A DNA stretch of 29,459 nucleotides from contig CAZKHA010000031.1 of assembly GCA_964552325.1 (NCBI GenBank), positions 1-29,459 on the forward strand. Reading direction: 5' to 3'. The stretch is from CAZKCK01 sp964552325 (GTDB taxonomy: Bacteria; Bacteroidota; Bacteroidia; Bacteroidales; TTA-H9). Each line of letters begins with the position of its first letter. The stretch's first letter is position 1. Positions 1 to 8,652 of the stretch are shown here, piece after piece. The notes under the pieces are model-generated. The model was not told the DNA's origin, did not search any database, and saw only the letters and a list, made by a program, of their open reading frames with translations. The translations under genes and the position numbers were made by a program.

Positions 1-209
1 TACGCAAAAGGGTTGTGAATGCGTGTGAATTTATAAAGCTAAGCACTATTGCTCGGCCAACATGTGCTGCACGGTAGAAGATTCTTATAATCAATGTATT
101 ACAGCAAAAATCTTCAAGATATTACCAAACAGCAATCAAAACTAAGAAAGCTTCTGCAAGAGCTTGTCTGGCGTAATTGTTGCATTTTGAGTATTTTAGA
201 TAAAGTGGC

Positions 210-830
210 TTATTTTAGTCCATAACGTTTTTTAAGCTCATCAAATTCGCTGAAAGCGTTCTCCAAAAAGACTACACCAAATTTTTCATTCAATGTATTC
301 AATTCCTGGTTTTTAGCTGCTGATCCTTCGGGAAAACCGTTTTTTTCGGTCAACTCCAAAAAAATCCTTTCAAGATATTGCTCAAAGGCTTGGTTGAAAT
401 ACATATCCACAAAACGTAAAGATGAATCGCCAGCGTTCCAAAATGTGTGTTTGATTAAGCGCGGACGTAAATGCCAGCCGCCAGCTTTTATTTCTACAAC
501 ATCGTTTCCAACAAGCACATGAGCGGTGCCTTCCAAAACCAACATAAGCTCATCCAGTTCTTTATGGTAATGGGGTGGAGGCCCCATGGTTTTGGGAGCT
601 ACGGCGCATTCAACACTTGAGTAGATTCCGCCCGTCATTTCAGAACGGACCCATGTGCGTATGCTTAATCCGCCATTGTGATCTAAAGGCGGAAGTGCGG
701 GAAGTAAAACGGGTTCTAAAGGTTTGGGTGTATCAAAAGAAGTTGGATTAACCTGATGGCCCATTGAACCTGATGCCATCAGAAACATGCTTGCAAGTGC
801 ACCCGTTTGTAAAAAATCTCTTCGTTGCAT
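210..830 (-). CDS. Tat-exported cupin-domain protein
   Basis: The 206-residue product starts with a twin-arginine motif (RRDFLQ, residues 3-8) followed by a hydrophobic stretch to about residue 24, so it is probably folded in the cytoplasm and exported by Tat. The centre is a single cupin barrel: H87, H89, E94 and later H128 (in the segment IKHTFWN) are in the right places to hold a metal ion. The reaction is not evident; small cupins of this kind include dioxygenases, isomerases and sugar-binding proteins. The C-terminal 60 residues are a charged helix-rich tail. The gene stands alone, divergent from the DUF2279 gene. I saw no exact promoter core upstream; the nearest is a one-mismatch copy around 886-893. 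Fold call is firm, function unknown. Confidence 0.85.
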   Translation of the reverse strand: MQRRDFLQTGALASMFLMASGSMGHQVNPTSFDTPKPLEPVLLPALPPLDHNGGLSIRTWVRSEMTGGIYSSVECAVAPKTMGPPPHYHKELDELMLVLEGTAHVLVGNDVVEIKAGGWHLRPRLIKHTFWNAGDSSLRFVDMYFNQAFEQYLERIFLELTEKNGFPEGSAAKNQELNTLNEKFGVVFLENAFSEFDELKKRYGLK

Positions 831-1051
831 AATAATTGGTTTGCTATGAATTGGTTAAAGCAAACACGCGTATTCGGTTATTGTTCAAATTGATGCAAAG
901 GATTGGTGAATGACTTGTTATAACTGCTAACCATATTTTGGTGGGTTACCATGCCCGCCAAATACCTTGTTAATTGCCTAAACTTGATTCATTGTTGCAA
1001 GCCATCAACCTCCGATCCAACGGCTCGGTCATCAAATGAAAAGCTTTTACT

Positions 1052-1059
1052 TATCTTTG
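1052..1059 (+). promoter_or_regulatory. Bacteroidota -7 promoter box (TATCTTTG)
   Basis: TATCTTTG is an exact match to TAnnTTTG and ends 13 bases before the ATG at 1073. No clear TTTG lies at the -33 distance, and the implied leader is only a few bases, so this is a moderate candidate. Confidence 0.4.
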
Positions 1060-1072
1060 GCAAAAAAATGCT

Positions 1073-2047
1073 ATGCGCGCTAACAGGGCCTTGCTGCTTA
1101 TTTTTGCCATCATTTTTCCTTGCGTTGTCTCATTGGTGAAAGCCCAAGACAGTTTGGGGTTTCAATTGAATGGAAAGCCCAGTTGGATGGTGCCCAGCGA
1201 TACGCTGAACAAGGGGCGCTTTTGGCTATTTACGGGTACGGCAAGTGCTGGATATGCAGCTACTTTGGTGGGACTCAATTATTTATGGTATGCCGATTAT
1301 CCACGCTCATCGTTTCATTTTTTTGATGATTCGGGCGAGTGGCAACAGATAGATAAAGCAGGGCATACCGTAACACCTTACTTAGAAGCCTATTACATAA
1401 TGCATGTACTGCGCTGGGCTGGGGTAAAACATAAGCCGGCCGCGGTTTACGCTGGAATAACGGCTTTTATGTTACAAAACACCATCGAGGTTTTTGATGG
1501 GTTTTCGGCTGAATGGGGCGCCTCCTTAAGCGATGTTACAGCCAATTTTGTGGGAGCAGGCTTAATGACTTCGCAAGAATTGCTGTGGGGCGAGCAACGC
1601 ATACGCCTCAAGATTCTTCCAACGTTCCAGTCTTATCCCGCCGGTGAATTGCGCCAACGTGCCGAACAGCTTTATGGTTCAAATCTTTATACAAGGCTCA
1701 TCAAAGATTACAATTCACTTAACACTTGGGTTAGTGTAAATCCTGCTTCGTTCAATAAACGGCAGAAGCACCTAAAATGGCTCAACATTGCCTTTGGCTA
1801 TGGCGCCGGTGGCATGTATGGCGGATATCAAAATACTTGGTACGATAATGATGGACTCTACCACGACCGGACTGACATTGAACGCTATCGCAAGTTCATG
1901 CTTTCAGTTGATGTGGATTTTAGCAAAATCAAAACACGTTCAAGGGTCTTAAAAGTGGTGTTTGGGGCCTTAAATATCGTAAAAGTGCCTGCGCCAACCC
2001 TTGAATTCAATACCAAAGGACAGGTTTTGTTCCATCCCTTAATGTAA
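1073..2047 (+). CDS. DUF2279-family exported/membrane protein
   Basis: The 324-residue product begins with a signal-like segment ending around LVKAQ (residue 25), followed by a hydrophobic segment near residues 52-70. The core at about residues 95-190 (AGHTVTPYLEAYY, then an ITAFMLQNTIEVFDGFSAEWGAS stretch with SDVTANFVGAG) matches the Bacteroidota DUF2279/YfiM-like family as I remember it. The conserved polar H, E and D residues sit within membrane-adjacent helices. The C-terminal 80 residues (GYGAGGMYGGY and strand-like segments) look like an outer-membrane or periplasmic tail. Its biochemical role is unknown. The start is chosen because it gives a clean signal peptide and lies just after a TAnnTTTG box. 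The gene appears to be monocistronic. Confidence 0.8.
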   Translation: MRANRALLLIFAIIFPCVVSLVKAQDSLGFQLNGKPSWMVPSDTLNKGRFWLFTGTASAGYAATLVGLNYLWYADYPRSSFHFFDDSGEWQQIDKAGHTVTPYLEAYYIMHVLRWAGVKHKPAAVYAGITAFMLQNTIEVFDGFSAEWGASLSDVTANFVGAGLMTSQELLWGEQRIRLKILPTFQSYPAGELRQRAEQLYGSNLYTRLIKDYNSLNTWVSVNPASFNKRQKHLKWLNIAFGYGAGGMYGGYQNTWYDNDGLYHDRTDIERYRKFMLSVDVDFSKIKTRSRVLKVVFGALNIVKVPAPTLEFNTKGQVLFHPLM

Positions 2048-2051
2048 GTGC

Positions 2052-2696
2052 TTATTGTTTTTGGGCCACAAAAACCTTGTAGCTGAAAATCAGTTCCTGT
2101 TTGAGCGTCTTTTTCGAAAGCATGCTAAAACCAGCTTCTTCTAGCATTTCAAGGTAAGCCTCTTCATCAAATTGTTGTGGGTGCATTACATCTGCCTGCA
2201 CAAGCCTAAATAGCCAGCTCAGCCATTTATAATTATGAACATCAACCGATAACACCAATATTCCACCGTTTTTACAACAAGTGTTGAGGGTTTGAATTGC
2301 AGGTTTTATTTTTTGCACATGGTTGATAACATTTAAGCAGAATACCACATCGTATGCTTGTGAAGACGTAAAACCTTCGATGGTTGTTTTCTTGAAAATT
2401 ACATTAGGGTATTCACTGGGTTTGAAAAACGGGAATTGAGCATGGTAGTTATCTAAAAGTGGATCGATGGCTGTTACCGAGCCAGGCAAAACCATGTTAA
2501 TACCCGCCGGGCCACATCCTGCGTCTAAATAACTTCCGCTTGGCTGTAAGTTAATAGCATGTGGCAAACCATTGAGAAACTGGTTCCAATAATCCTTCTT
2601 CCAGGCAAGATAGGAGTCTAAGTCTTTGGATTTTAGATAGTTTTTCCACCAACGCTTTTCAAAATACTGGGCTAGTGTCCACCGAAGCTTCATCAT
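2052..2696 (-). CDS. Class I SAM-dependent methyltransferase
   Basis: The 214-residue cytoplasmic protein carries the glycine-rich SAM-binding motif I (LDAGCGPAG, residues 57-65), an acidic residue after strand 2 (AIDPL, D78), and a motif IV-like segment (YDVVFCLNVINHV) followed by GGILVLSVD. This is the Methyltransf_11/23 type of Rossmann-fold methyltransferase. The N-terminal 50 residues are aromatic and basic (KRWWKNYLKSKDLDSYLAWKK) and may form a substrate lid. The substrate cannot be deduced. Two ATG codons are adjacent at the start and either could be used. The gene is divergent from the kinase-amylase unit and its stop lies 5 bp from the stop of the DUF2279 gene, an end-to-end arrangement. 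Confidence 0.85.
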   Translation of the reverse strand: MMKLRWTLAQYFEKRWWKNYLKSKDLDSYLAWKKDYWNQFLNGLPHAINLQPSGSYLDAGCGPAGINMVLPGSVTAIDPLLDNYHAQFPFFKPSEYPNVIFKKTTIEGFTSSQAYDVVFCLNVINHVQKIKPAIQTLNTCCKNGGILVLSVDVHNYKWLSWLFRLVQADVMHPQQFDEEAYLEMLEEAGFSMLSKKTLKQELIFSYKVFVAQKQ

Positions 2697-2764
2697 AAAA
2701 AGGCTTTTTAAGGCATCAATATTACAACCATTTCTTGTTTTGGCAGTTTTTTTTCAACAAACAC

Positions 2765-2795
2765 TTGGAAAACCAAGCAAGTTCGCTTATTTTTG
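2765..2795 (+). promoter_or_regulatory. Promoter of the kinase-amylase unit
   Basis: TTG at 2765-2767 and TATTTTTG at 2788-2795 are separated by 20 bases, matching the Bacteroidota TTG/TAnnTTTG arrangement. The ATG of the kinase-like gene follows at 2819, giving a leader of roughly 20 bases. Confidence 0.55.
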
Positions 2796-2818
2796 TTTTC
2801 AGCAAATAATCAATAAAC

Positions 2819-3463
2819 ATGTTAGGAGACGTACTACTTATTGCCGAAAAACACCAAGAAGCCGCTGCAGGTATTCTTGAAAAAGTACTTAAAGGTGTTA
2901 AACCCAAGATGGTTATAGCCATATCTGGCGAATCGGGTTCTGGTAAATCAGAGCTTGCTCATGTGCTGGCCAAGTTGTTGCGCACAAATGGCATCATGAC
3001 CAAAGTGATGCATATTGACAACTATTACCGTATTCTTCCGCTTGAACGCAAAGACTGGCGTATAAATAACGGGATTGAAAAAGTGGTTGGCTATGGCGAA
3101 TACGATTGGGACACCATTTATCGAAACATCGATGATTTTAAAAACGAAAGGCCCACAACCATGCCTTGTGTTGATTTAGTTACCGAGCAGGTTGACCAGC
3201 TTACAACCGACTTTTATGGCATTGACGCACTTGTAATTGATGGGCTGTATGCCATAAAAACCGAGGGGGTTGATTGTAGGGTTTTTATCGATCTTACGTA
3301 TCACGAAACTAAAAAAGCGCAAGTTGTGCGTGGCAAAGAGCCACAAAATGAGTACCGTGCCAGGGTGCTTGAGCAAGAACACCAAATGGTTCAAGCCTTG
3401 CGCCCAACAGCTCAAATCTTGGTTACTGCCGAATACAAAATTGCTGATGGGCCAGCCGCATAA
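2819..3463 (+). CDS. Uridine kinase-like P-loop kinase
   Basis: The 214-residue protein has a Walker A motif GESGSGKS at residues 37-44, then the HIDNYYR segment (65-71) that in uridine kinases and phosphoribulokinases contributes a catalytic Asp and substrate contacts, and a Walker B-like VIDGLYA. The family phosphorylates nucleosides, ribulose 5-phosphate or related small molecules using ATP. Differences from housekeeping Udk include an N-terminal helix of about 30 residues before the P-loop and a changed lid (VRGKEPQNEYRARVLEQE). The gene shares a promoter with the GH13 gene 67 bp downstream and no terminator is visible between them. The pairing suggests a sugar or sugar-derived substrate rather than uridine, but this is inference. 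Confidence 0.75.
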   Translation: MLGDVLLIAEKHQEAAAGILEKVLKGVKPKMVIAISGESGSGKSELAHVLAKLLRTNGIMTKVMHIDNYYRILPLERKDWRINNGIEKVVGYGEYDWDTIYRNIDDFKNERPTTMPCVDLVTEQVDQLTTDFYGIDALVIDGLYAIKTEGVDCRVFIDLTYHETKKAQVVRGKEPQNEYRARVLEQEHQMVQALRPTAQILVTAEYKIADGPAA

Positions 3464-3530
3464 GGCCTTCTTGTCTGAACTTCATCCCAGCCTTAAAGGC
3501 AACTTTTCGGCTGATTAATAACCATAAACA

Positions 3531-5273
3531 ATGACCAAACCTGTTATTTATCAGGTCTTTACTCGCCTTTTTGGCAATAAGACCACCCAAACCGTTATGT
3601 CCGGAACCATTGAAGAAAATGGTTGCGGAAAGTTTGAGGACATCACTCCATTAGCCCTAAAAAAATTACGTGAATTTGGGGTTACACATGTGTGGTACAC
3701 AGGTGCTTTAGCGCACGCCTGCCTAACAGATTATACAGCCTTTGGCATTGATAACAGTTACCCCGAAATAACAAAAGGACGTGCTGGGTCGCCGTATGCT
3801 ATCCGCGACTATTATGATGTTGACCCCGATTTGGCAGTAAATGTTGCCAACAGGATGAAAGAATTTGAAGAGCTAATTGAACGAACTCACAAAGCTGGTA
3901 TGCAGGTAATTATTGATTTTGTTCCAAATCATGTGGCGCGGCAATATAAGTCGAAAGGCAAGCCTTCACGAATTCGTGATTTCGCTAAAGATGATGATGT
4001 AAGCCAAGCCTTTAGCCCACAGAATAATTTTTATTACCTGCCAGGCCAAGCTTTTAAGGTTCCGGAAGGGGTAAAACCATATGGCGATACCATTCCTTTT
4101 GACTCGAACCAAGCAAAATATGCCGAATTTCCGGCTAAAGCAACAGGTAATGATCAGTTTACGGCTCAACCTACCACAAATGACTGGTATGAAACCATTA
4201 AATTGAATTATGGTGTTGATATTCAAAACTGGAAAAAAACGTATTTTGATCCAGTGCCCACTACTTGGGTTAAGATGTTCGAAATGTTAAAGTTTTGGGC
4301 TGATAAGGGTGTGGATGGTTTCCGCTGCGATATGGCTGAAATGGTGCCAGTTGATTTCTGGGAATGGGTCATTAACAAGCTTAAGGTAAAGTTTCCGCAT
4401 TTGATTTTTATCGCAGAAATTTACCAGCCTTGGGAATACCGCAACTATATACTTAGAGGAGGATTTGATTATTTGTACGATAAAGAGGGAATGTACAACA
4501 CGCTTCGAGATATCATGCAATGGGAGCAGCCTGCCTGGCGCTTAGCCGATTGCTGGCGAAATTTGGAAGGCCTAGACCATCATATGGTGCGTTTCCTTGA
4601 GAACCATGATGAAGTTCGCCTTACTTCACCGCATTTTGTTGGCAACGTTGCCCCAACATTGCCAGCCATGGTGGTGAGTGCAACCATGCATACGGGTCCT
4701 GTTATGGTTTATATGGGCCAGGAAGTTGCCGAACCAGCACTCGGTGCTAAAGGTTTTAGTGGCGATGATGGACGTACAAGTATTTTTGACTACTGCGCGG
4801 TTCCTGAACATCAGAAATGGATGAATAATGGAAAGTTTGATGGTGGTGCCCTTAGCCATGAGCAAAAAGAACTGCGGAAGTTTTATCAAACCTTGCTTAA
4901 CCTTTGCAATAGCTCTGTTGCCTTGCGCCAAGGTTCGTTTTACGACCTTATGTGGGTTAATACCCAATTCCCGGCACCCGATGGTTCAAAAGTATATGCC
5001 TACTTACGCCACCACCGCGAGGAACAATTGTTGGTGGTTAGCAATTTTGATAAGCACAACATACATAAATTCAAGCTATTTATTCCTTTACATGCTTTTG
5101 GCGAAATGAATTTAGAGTCGTATCTCACCTACAAACTAACCACTGTAATGGGAACTGTTTGCGAAACTTCCTTTACGGGTTATCAAGCGGCGCACGAAGG
5201 TATCTTAATTGAGCTTCCAATAAATGGTTTTGGTATTTATCGCTTTGCCGTGCAAACTGCTGCCAAACCTTAA
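3531..5273 (+). CDS. GH13 alpha-amylase-family enzyme, cytoplasmic
   Basis: The 580-residue protein has the GH13 conserved regions in order: region I DFVPNH (129-134), region II GFRCD with nucleophile D267, region III IAEIY with acid/base E296, and region IV ENHDE with transition-state D360. All three catalytic carboxylates are present, so it should be active on alpha-glucosidic bonds as a hydrolase or transglycosidase. No signal peptide is present (MTKPVIYQVFTR), so it acts in the cytosol, for example on glycogen, maltodextrin or trehalose-type substrates. The C-terminal ~100 residues form a beta domain (VYAYLRHHREEQLLVVSNF). It is co-directional with the kinase-like gene. Its TAA overlaps the stop of the opposing lipase gene by 4 bases. 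Substrate specificity is uncertain. Confidence 0.9.
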   Translation: MTKPVIYQVFTRLFGNKTTQTVMSGTIEENGCGKFEDITPLALKKLREFGVTHVWYTGALAHACLTDYTAFGIDNSYPEITKGRAGSPYAIRDYYDVDPDLAVNVANRMKEFEELIERTHKAGMQVIIDFVPNHVARQYKSKGKPSRIRDFAKDDDVSQAFSPQNNFYYLPGQAFKVPEGVKPYGDTIPFDSNQAKYAEFPAKATGNDQFTAQPTTNDWYETIKLNYGVDIQNWKKTYFDPVPTTWVKMFEMLKFWADKGVDGFRCDMAEMVPVDFWEWVINKLKVKFPHLIFIAEIYQPWEYRNYILRGGFDYLYDKEGMYNTLRDIMQWEQPAWRLADCWRNLEGLDHHMVRFLENHDEVRLTSPHFVGNVAPTLPAMVVSATMHTGPVMVYMGQEVAEPALGAKGFSGDDGRTSIFDYCAVPEHQKWMNNGKFDGGALSHEQKELRKFYQTLLNLCNSSVALRQGSFYDLMWVNTQFPAPDGSKVYAYLRHHREEQLLVVSNFDKHNIHKFKLFIPLHAFGEMNLESYLTYKLTTVMGTVCETSFTGYQAAHEGILIELPINGFGIYRFAVQTAAKP

Positions 5274-6358
5274 TCCGGCAGCTTCCTAACCAAGTATGCG
5301 TATGGCTTTAGCATATGATGGATAAAGATGTTTTTGTCTTTTTCGGGGTACTTTCCAAAGTAGTCGGCATCAGCTTTTAGCACTACAAAGCTACCAGCTC
5401 TGCTGTAGTTCATTGAATTATAGTAGGTTGGTTCGATAAAAGTTGGTAAATTGCCCTTTACATATTTGCTAGCCATCTTGCCAAGGTATTTTTGATGGCG
5501 TTTTACTGCTTTCTTTGAAGGTATCGTTAACCGCTTATACATGTATTTTAATACCAATCTTTTAAGCGGTTTTTGTTTCCCAAGCAAGATTTGAACATCG
5601 GTAAACGGATTGGTGGGGTTGTAGTCGCTGGTGGTTTGTGTTGTGAAGGGTACCTCGGGTACCCAATCAGCCGTATTTACCACATTAAAGGCCCAGCCCC
5701 CGTAAGTATCTGATTCGTAATCATACGCATAGTACAAATTGCCAGGTTTTGGCGCTGCGCTGCAATAGGTTTTAAACTGGATTTTTTGTTTCCAATAGCC
5801 TGTTTTTTGCAAATGCAGCAAATGCGATGTCATTAAATAGGCTATGGCTCCACCTTGGCTATGGCCTGTGATGATAAAATTATGAAAGCCAAGACTTACG
5901 CAGCTATCAATTTTGCTAACAATACTTGAGGCCAAAAAACCTGTGCCAAGAAGCCATCCGGCATGCACTGCCGCTCGTGGGTTATCTGCAAGGTGGTAGT
6001 TGAATACAAAATTGTTGCTCAATGTAATGCTTCCTGAGGCCGGAACCATTGCCGAGTAAAAGTTTTCGAGCCAACTTGTGCTATTGCCCACTGTTCCACG
6101 TATGTCAATCACAGCTACCGAATCGTTGCTTAAGCATAAATCCCAGCGGTTTTGCAAGCCAACTATTGGAGAACGGTATGCAAGGCGAAAGCGGCTTTTG
6201 AGGCTGGCCGTATCCGAAAAATCTTCTTTTGATTGCCACGAATACAATTTTAACATTTCAAGGTACTCGGTTTTGCTAAAGCCTGGTTTTAGGTCATTAG
6301 CATATAGAATGTTTTGGCTAACAATCAAATATAAACCGATTAAAAAAGTCGATTTCAT
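5270..6358 (-). CDS. Secreted class 3 lipase-like alpha/beta hydrolase
   Basis: Read from the ATG at 6358 the product is 362 residues with a signal peptide ending near LYA (residue 20). It carries the lipase nucleophile elbow GHSQGG with S167, preceded by VAVIDIRGTV around residues 81-90, which matches the strand and oxyanion region of fungal-type class 3 lipases. An Asp in TADWVPEVPF and a His in FIHHMLKPY near the C-terminus could complete the triad. It probably hydrolyses lipid or other esters in the periplasm or outside the cell. The ORF is open further upstream to 6433, but the promoter box at 6404-6411 puts transcription start near 6398, which excludes the longest start and makes M at 6397 unlikely. 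The stop overlaps that of the convergent amylase gene. Confidence 0.8.
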   Translation of the reverse strand: MKSTFLIGLYLIVSQNILYANDLKPGFSKTEYLEMLKLYSWQSKEDFSDTASLKSRFRLAYRSPIVGLQNRWDLCLSNDSVAVIDIRGTVGNSTSWLENFYSAMVPASGSITLSNNFVFNYHLADNPRAAVHAGWLLGTGFLASSIVSKIDSCVSLGFHNFIITGHSQGGAIAYLMTSHLLHLQKTGYWKQKIQFKTYCSAAPKPGNLYYAYDYESDTYGGWAFNVVNTADWVPEVPFTTQTTSDYNPTNPFTDVQILLGKQKPLKRLVLKYMYKRLTIPSKKAVKRHQKYLGKMASKYVKGNLPTFIEPTYYNSMNYSRAGSFVVLKADADYFGKYPEKDKNIFIHHMLKPYAYLVRKLPD

Positions 6359-6403
6359 TAACATAGTTAGAAACCTTAATATAAAATTAACCTTCATCTC
6401 AAT

Positions 6404-6434
6404 CAAATGTATTACTTTTGCCGGCTGTTTCAAA
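6404..6434 (-). promoter_or_regulatory. Promoter of the lipase-like gene
   Basis: Read on the minus strand, TTTG (6434-6431), 19 bases, then TACATTTG (6411-6404) is an exact Bacteroidota promoter. The start of transcription would fall near 6398, about 40 bases before the chosen ATG at 6358. Confidence 0.65.
6413..6420 (+). promoter_or_regulatory. -7 box for the EF-G gene (TACTTTTG)
   Basis: TACTTTTG is an exact TAnnTTTG match on the plus strand, one base from the opposing -7 box. No good -33 element is visible. The implied leader to the EF-G ATG at 6513 is about 85 bases. Confidence 0.45.
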
Positions 6435-6512
6435 AATTATCGAGGGCAAAGATATACAGAAGCCCGATTAAACCTGAAGCATAGCTACGATTTATTAATA
6501 CAGTATTTTAAA

Positions 6513-8591
6513 ATGCCTTTACAAAAACTCCGAAACATTGGTATTGCTGCACATATTGATGCTGGCAAAACCACTGTAACCGAACGTATTTTATTTTTTA
6601 CAGGAACCAATCGCAAGATTGGCGAGGTGCATGATGGCCAAGCCACCACCGATTTTATGAAGCAAGAGCAGGAACGCGGCATTACTATTGCCTCGGCTGC
6701 AATTTCGTGTTCATGGAAAAACTACCAAATAAACCTAATCGACACCCCTGGCCACGTCGATTTTACAGTGGAAGTAGAACGCTCTCTTCGTGTTCTTAAT
6801 GGAATGATTGCTGTTTTTTGTGCTGTTGGTGGTGTTGAGCCTCAAAGCGAAACCGTATGGAACCAAGCAAACCGCTATAAAGTGCCTCGTATAGCCTTTA
6901 TCAATAAAATGGATAGAGCGGGGGCTGATTTTCAAGAAGCCGTAAGCATGATGGATAAGTATTTGGATGCCAACGCAGTGCCATTCCAATTGCCCATTGG
7001 TTCCGAAGACGATTTTGATGGAATTATCGACTTGGTGGAGATGAAGGCTTACAAGTTTAATGAGACCGAACAATTCGAAATGCCTATTCCTGCCGACTAT
7101 ATGAAGCAAGCAAATGAGGCGCGTGCTTTCATGCTTGAGAAAATTGCCGATTACGATGAAGAGGTTCTGGAGTTGTTTTTAGAGGATAAAGAAATCCCTA
7201 CTTCTTTGCTAAAACGTGTTGCTCGTTTAGCTACACTTAGGCTCCTTATCACGCCTGTGTTTTGCGGTGCCGCCTATAAAAATAAAGGTGTTCAAATGCT
7301 GCTTGATGCTGTAGTTGATTTACTGCCCAATCCAATTGATATTGGTGCAGTTGTAGGCATAGATGTTGATGATCCCGAAAAATCGCATACCAGGCATCCA
7401 TCTGGCAAGGATCCGTTCTCGGCACTGGCTTTCAAGCTTATACACGATCCTTTCGTTGGCCAGCAAACCTTTATCCGTATCTTTTCTGGAACGCTAAAGC
7501 AAGGGATGCAAATACACAACTCAACCAAAGATAAGGCCGAACGTATTGGCCGCATCATGCGCATACACGCCAAAAACCGCGAAGATGTGGAAGAGGCTGG
7601 TCCTGGGGATATTGTAGCACTTGTTGGAATGAAGTTTACCAAAACAGGCGATACCTTATGCGATAGCGACCATAAACTCTTCTTAGAGAATATTCATATC
7701 CCACCTCCAGTTATCGACCTGAAAGTTAATCCATTAAAACGCAACGACCGTTCCAAGATGGGCGAAGCCCTTCACAAACTTGCCAACGAAGATCCCTCTT
7801 TTGCAGTACGGTTTGATGAAGAAACCGAGGAAACAATCATCTCTGGCATGGGCGAACTTCACCTCGAGATTATTATTGACCGCATGAAACATGAGTTTGG
7901 CGTGGAGGTTGAAATTGGTGAGCCTTCGGTGGCTTATCGCGAAACCCTTACCCAAGAAGTTGAAAGCAACTACCGCCATGTGAAACAAACCGGTGGTAAA
8001 GGTCAATTTGCACATACCGTTATCCGTCTTGAACCAAATCAAGATCATGGTTATGAGTTTGTTGACAAAATTAAAGGTGGTGTTGTTCCAGTAGAGTATG
8101 TACCTTCGGTTAACAAAGGGATTTTAAAGACACTCGAAAAAGGTGTTTTGGCAGGTTATCCTATTGTTGATGTTAAAGTTACCCTAATCGATGGAAGCTT
8201 CCACCCGGTTGACTCTTCTGATTTCGCTTTCCAAACCTGTGCCTCTATTTGTTTTAAACATGGATTTATGAAAGCAGAACCTATTTTGCTTGAGCCTGTT
8301 ATGAAAATTGAGGTTAATTCACCCGATGATTATATTGGCAATGTGGTAGGCGACTTGAACAAACGTCGTGGACGTATCGAGTCGATGCGCCGTCATCGTA
8401 AAGGCTCGCAAAAAGTTAATGGTTTTGTGCCTTTGATGGAGATGTTTGGTTATGCCACACAACTGCGCAATATCAGCAGTGGCAGGGCCAACTATTCGAT
8501 GGAGTTTTATAAGTATATGCCCGTAACACGCGCCATTCAAGAACAGGTGCTTAAAGATGTGGCCGAGAAAAAACGCCAAGAAAGCAAATAA
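6513..8591 (+). CDS. fusA: Translation elongation factor G (probable paralogue)
   Basis: The 692-residue protein is a full-length EF-G: G1 AHIDAGKTT (13-21), switch I ending RGITI (55-59), G3 DTPGH (77-81), G4 NKMD (131-134), then domains II-V including SGMGELHLEI and the C-terminal RRGRIESM region. It uses GTP to drive ribosome translocation or recycling in the cytoplasm. The start ATG at 6513 gives the normal N-terminus; upstream in-frame codons belong to the divergent promoter region. The gene stands alone with its own promoter box and terminator, not between rpsG and rpsJ as in a str operon. Residues such as HDGQATTDF in place of the usual HDGAATMDW also suggest a second EF-G. Whether a standard fusA exists elsewhere cannot be seen here. 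Confidence 0.93.
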   Translation: MPLQKLRNIGIAAHIDAGKTTVTERILFFTGTNRKIGEVHDGQATTDFMKQEQERGITIASAAISCSWKNYQINLIDTPGHVDFTVEVERSLRVLNGMIAVFCAVGGVEPQSETVWNQANRYKVPRIAFINKMDRAGADFQEAVSMMDKYLDANAVPFQLPIGSEDDFDGIIDLVEMKAYKFNETEQFEMPIPADYMKQANEARAFMLEKIADYDEEVLELFLEDKEIPTSLLKRVARLATLRLLITPVFCGAAYKNKGVQMLLDAVVDLLPNPIDIGAVVGIDVDDPEKSHTRHPSGKDPFSALAFKLIHDPFVGQQTFIRIFSGTLKQGMQIHNSTKDKAERIGRIMRIHAKNREDVEEAGPGDIVALVGMKFTKTGDTLCDSDHKLFLENIHIPPPVIDLKVNPLKRNDRSKMGEALHKLANEDPSFAVRFDEETEETIISGMGELHLEIIIDRMKHEFGVEVEIGEPSVAYRETLTQEVESNYRHVKQTGGKGQFAHTVIRLEPNQDHGYEFVDKIKGGVVPVEYVPSVNKGILKTLEKGVLAGYPIVDVKVTLIDGSFHPVDSSDFAFQTCASICFKHGFMKAEPILLEPVMKIEVNSPDDYIGNVVGDLNKRRGRIESMRRHRKGSQKVNGFVPLMEMFGYATQLRNISSGRANYSMEFYKYMPVTRAIQEQVLKDVAEKKRQESK

Positions 8592-8602
8592 TCAAATAAG
8601 CA

Positions 8603-8636
8603 GAGGCTGTCTTTTGAAGGCAGCCTCTTGTGTTTT
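8603..8636 (+). terminator. Intrinsic terminator after EF-G gene
   Basis: GAGGCTG (8603-8609) pairs with CAGCCTC (8621-8627), extended by two inner pairs, and is followed by a T-rich tail (TTGTGTTTTG). It lies 11 bases after the EF-G stop. Confidence 0.75.
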
Positions 8637-8652
8637 GAGTAGGCAATGTTGA

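Noticed and set aside
76..116. GAAGATT/AATCTTC hairpin near the left end as a terminator for the cupin gene
   Set aside because: The loop is 25 bases, the stem only 7 bp and AT-rich, with no T run on the minus strand; it lies about 95 bases past the stop.
951..1139. Small plus-strand ORF overlapping the DUF2279 start
   Set aside because: Its end overlaps the DUF2279 signal peptide in another frame, it spans the promoter box, and its composition shows no protein-like pattern.
6078..6512. N-terminal extension of EF-G by 145 residues
   Set aside because: It overlaps the divergent lipase gene on the other strand and the promoter region; the ATG at 6513 gives the normal EF-G N-terminus.
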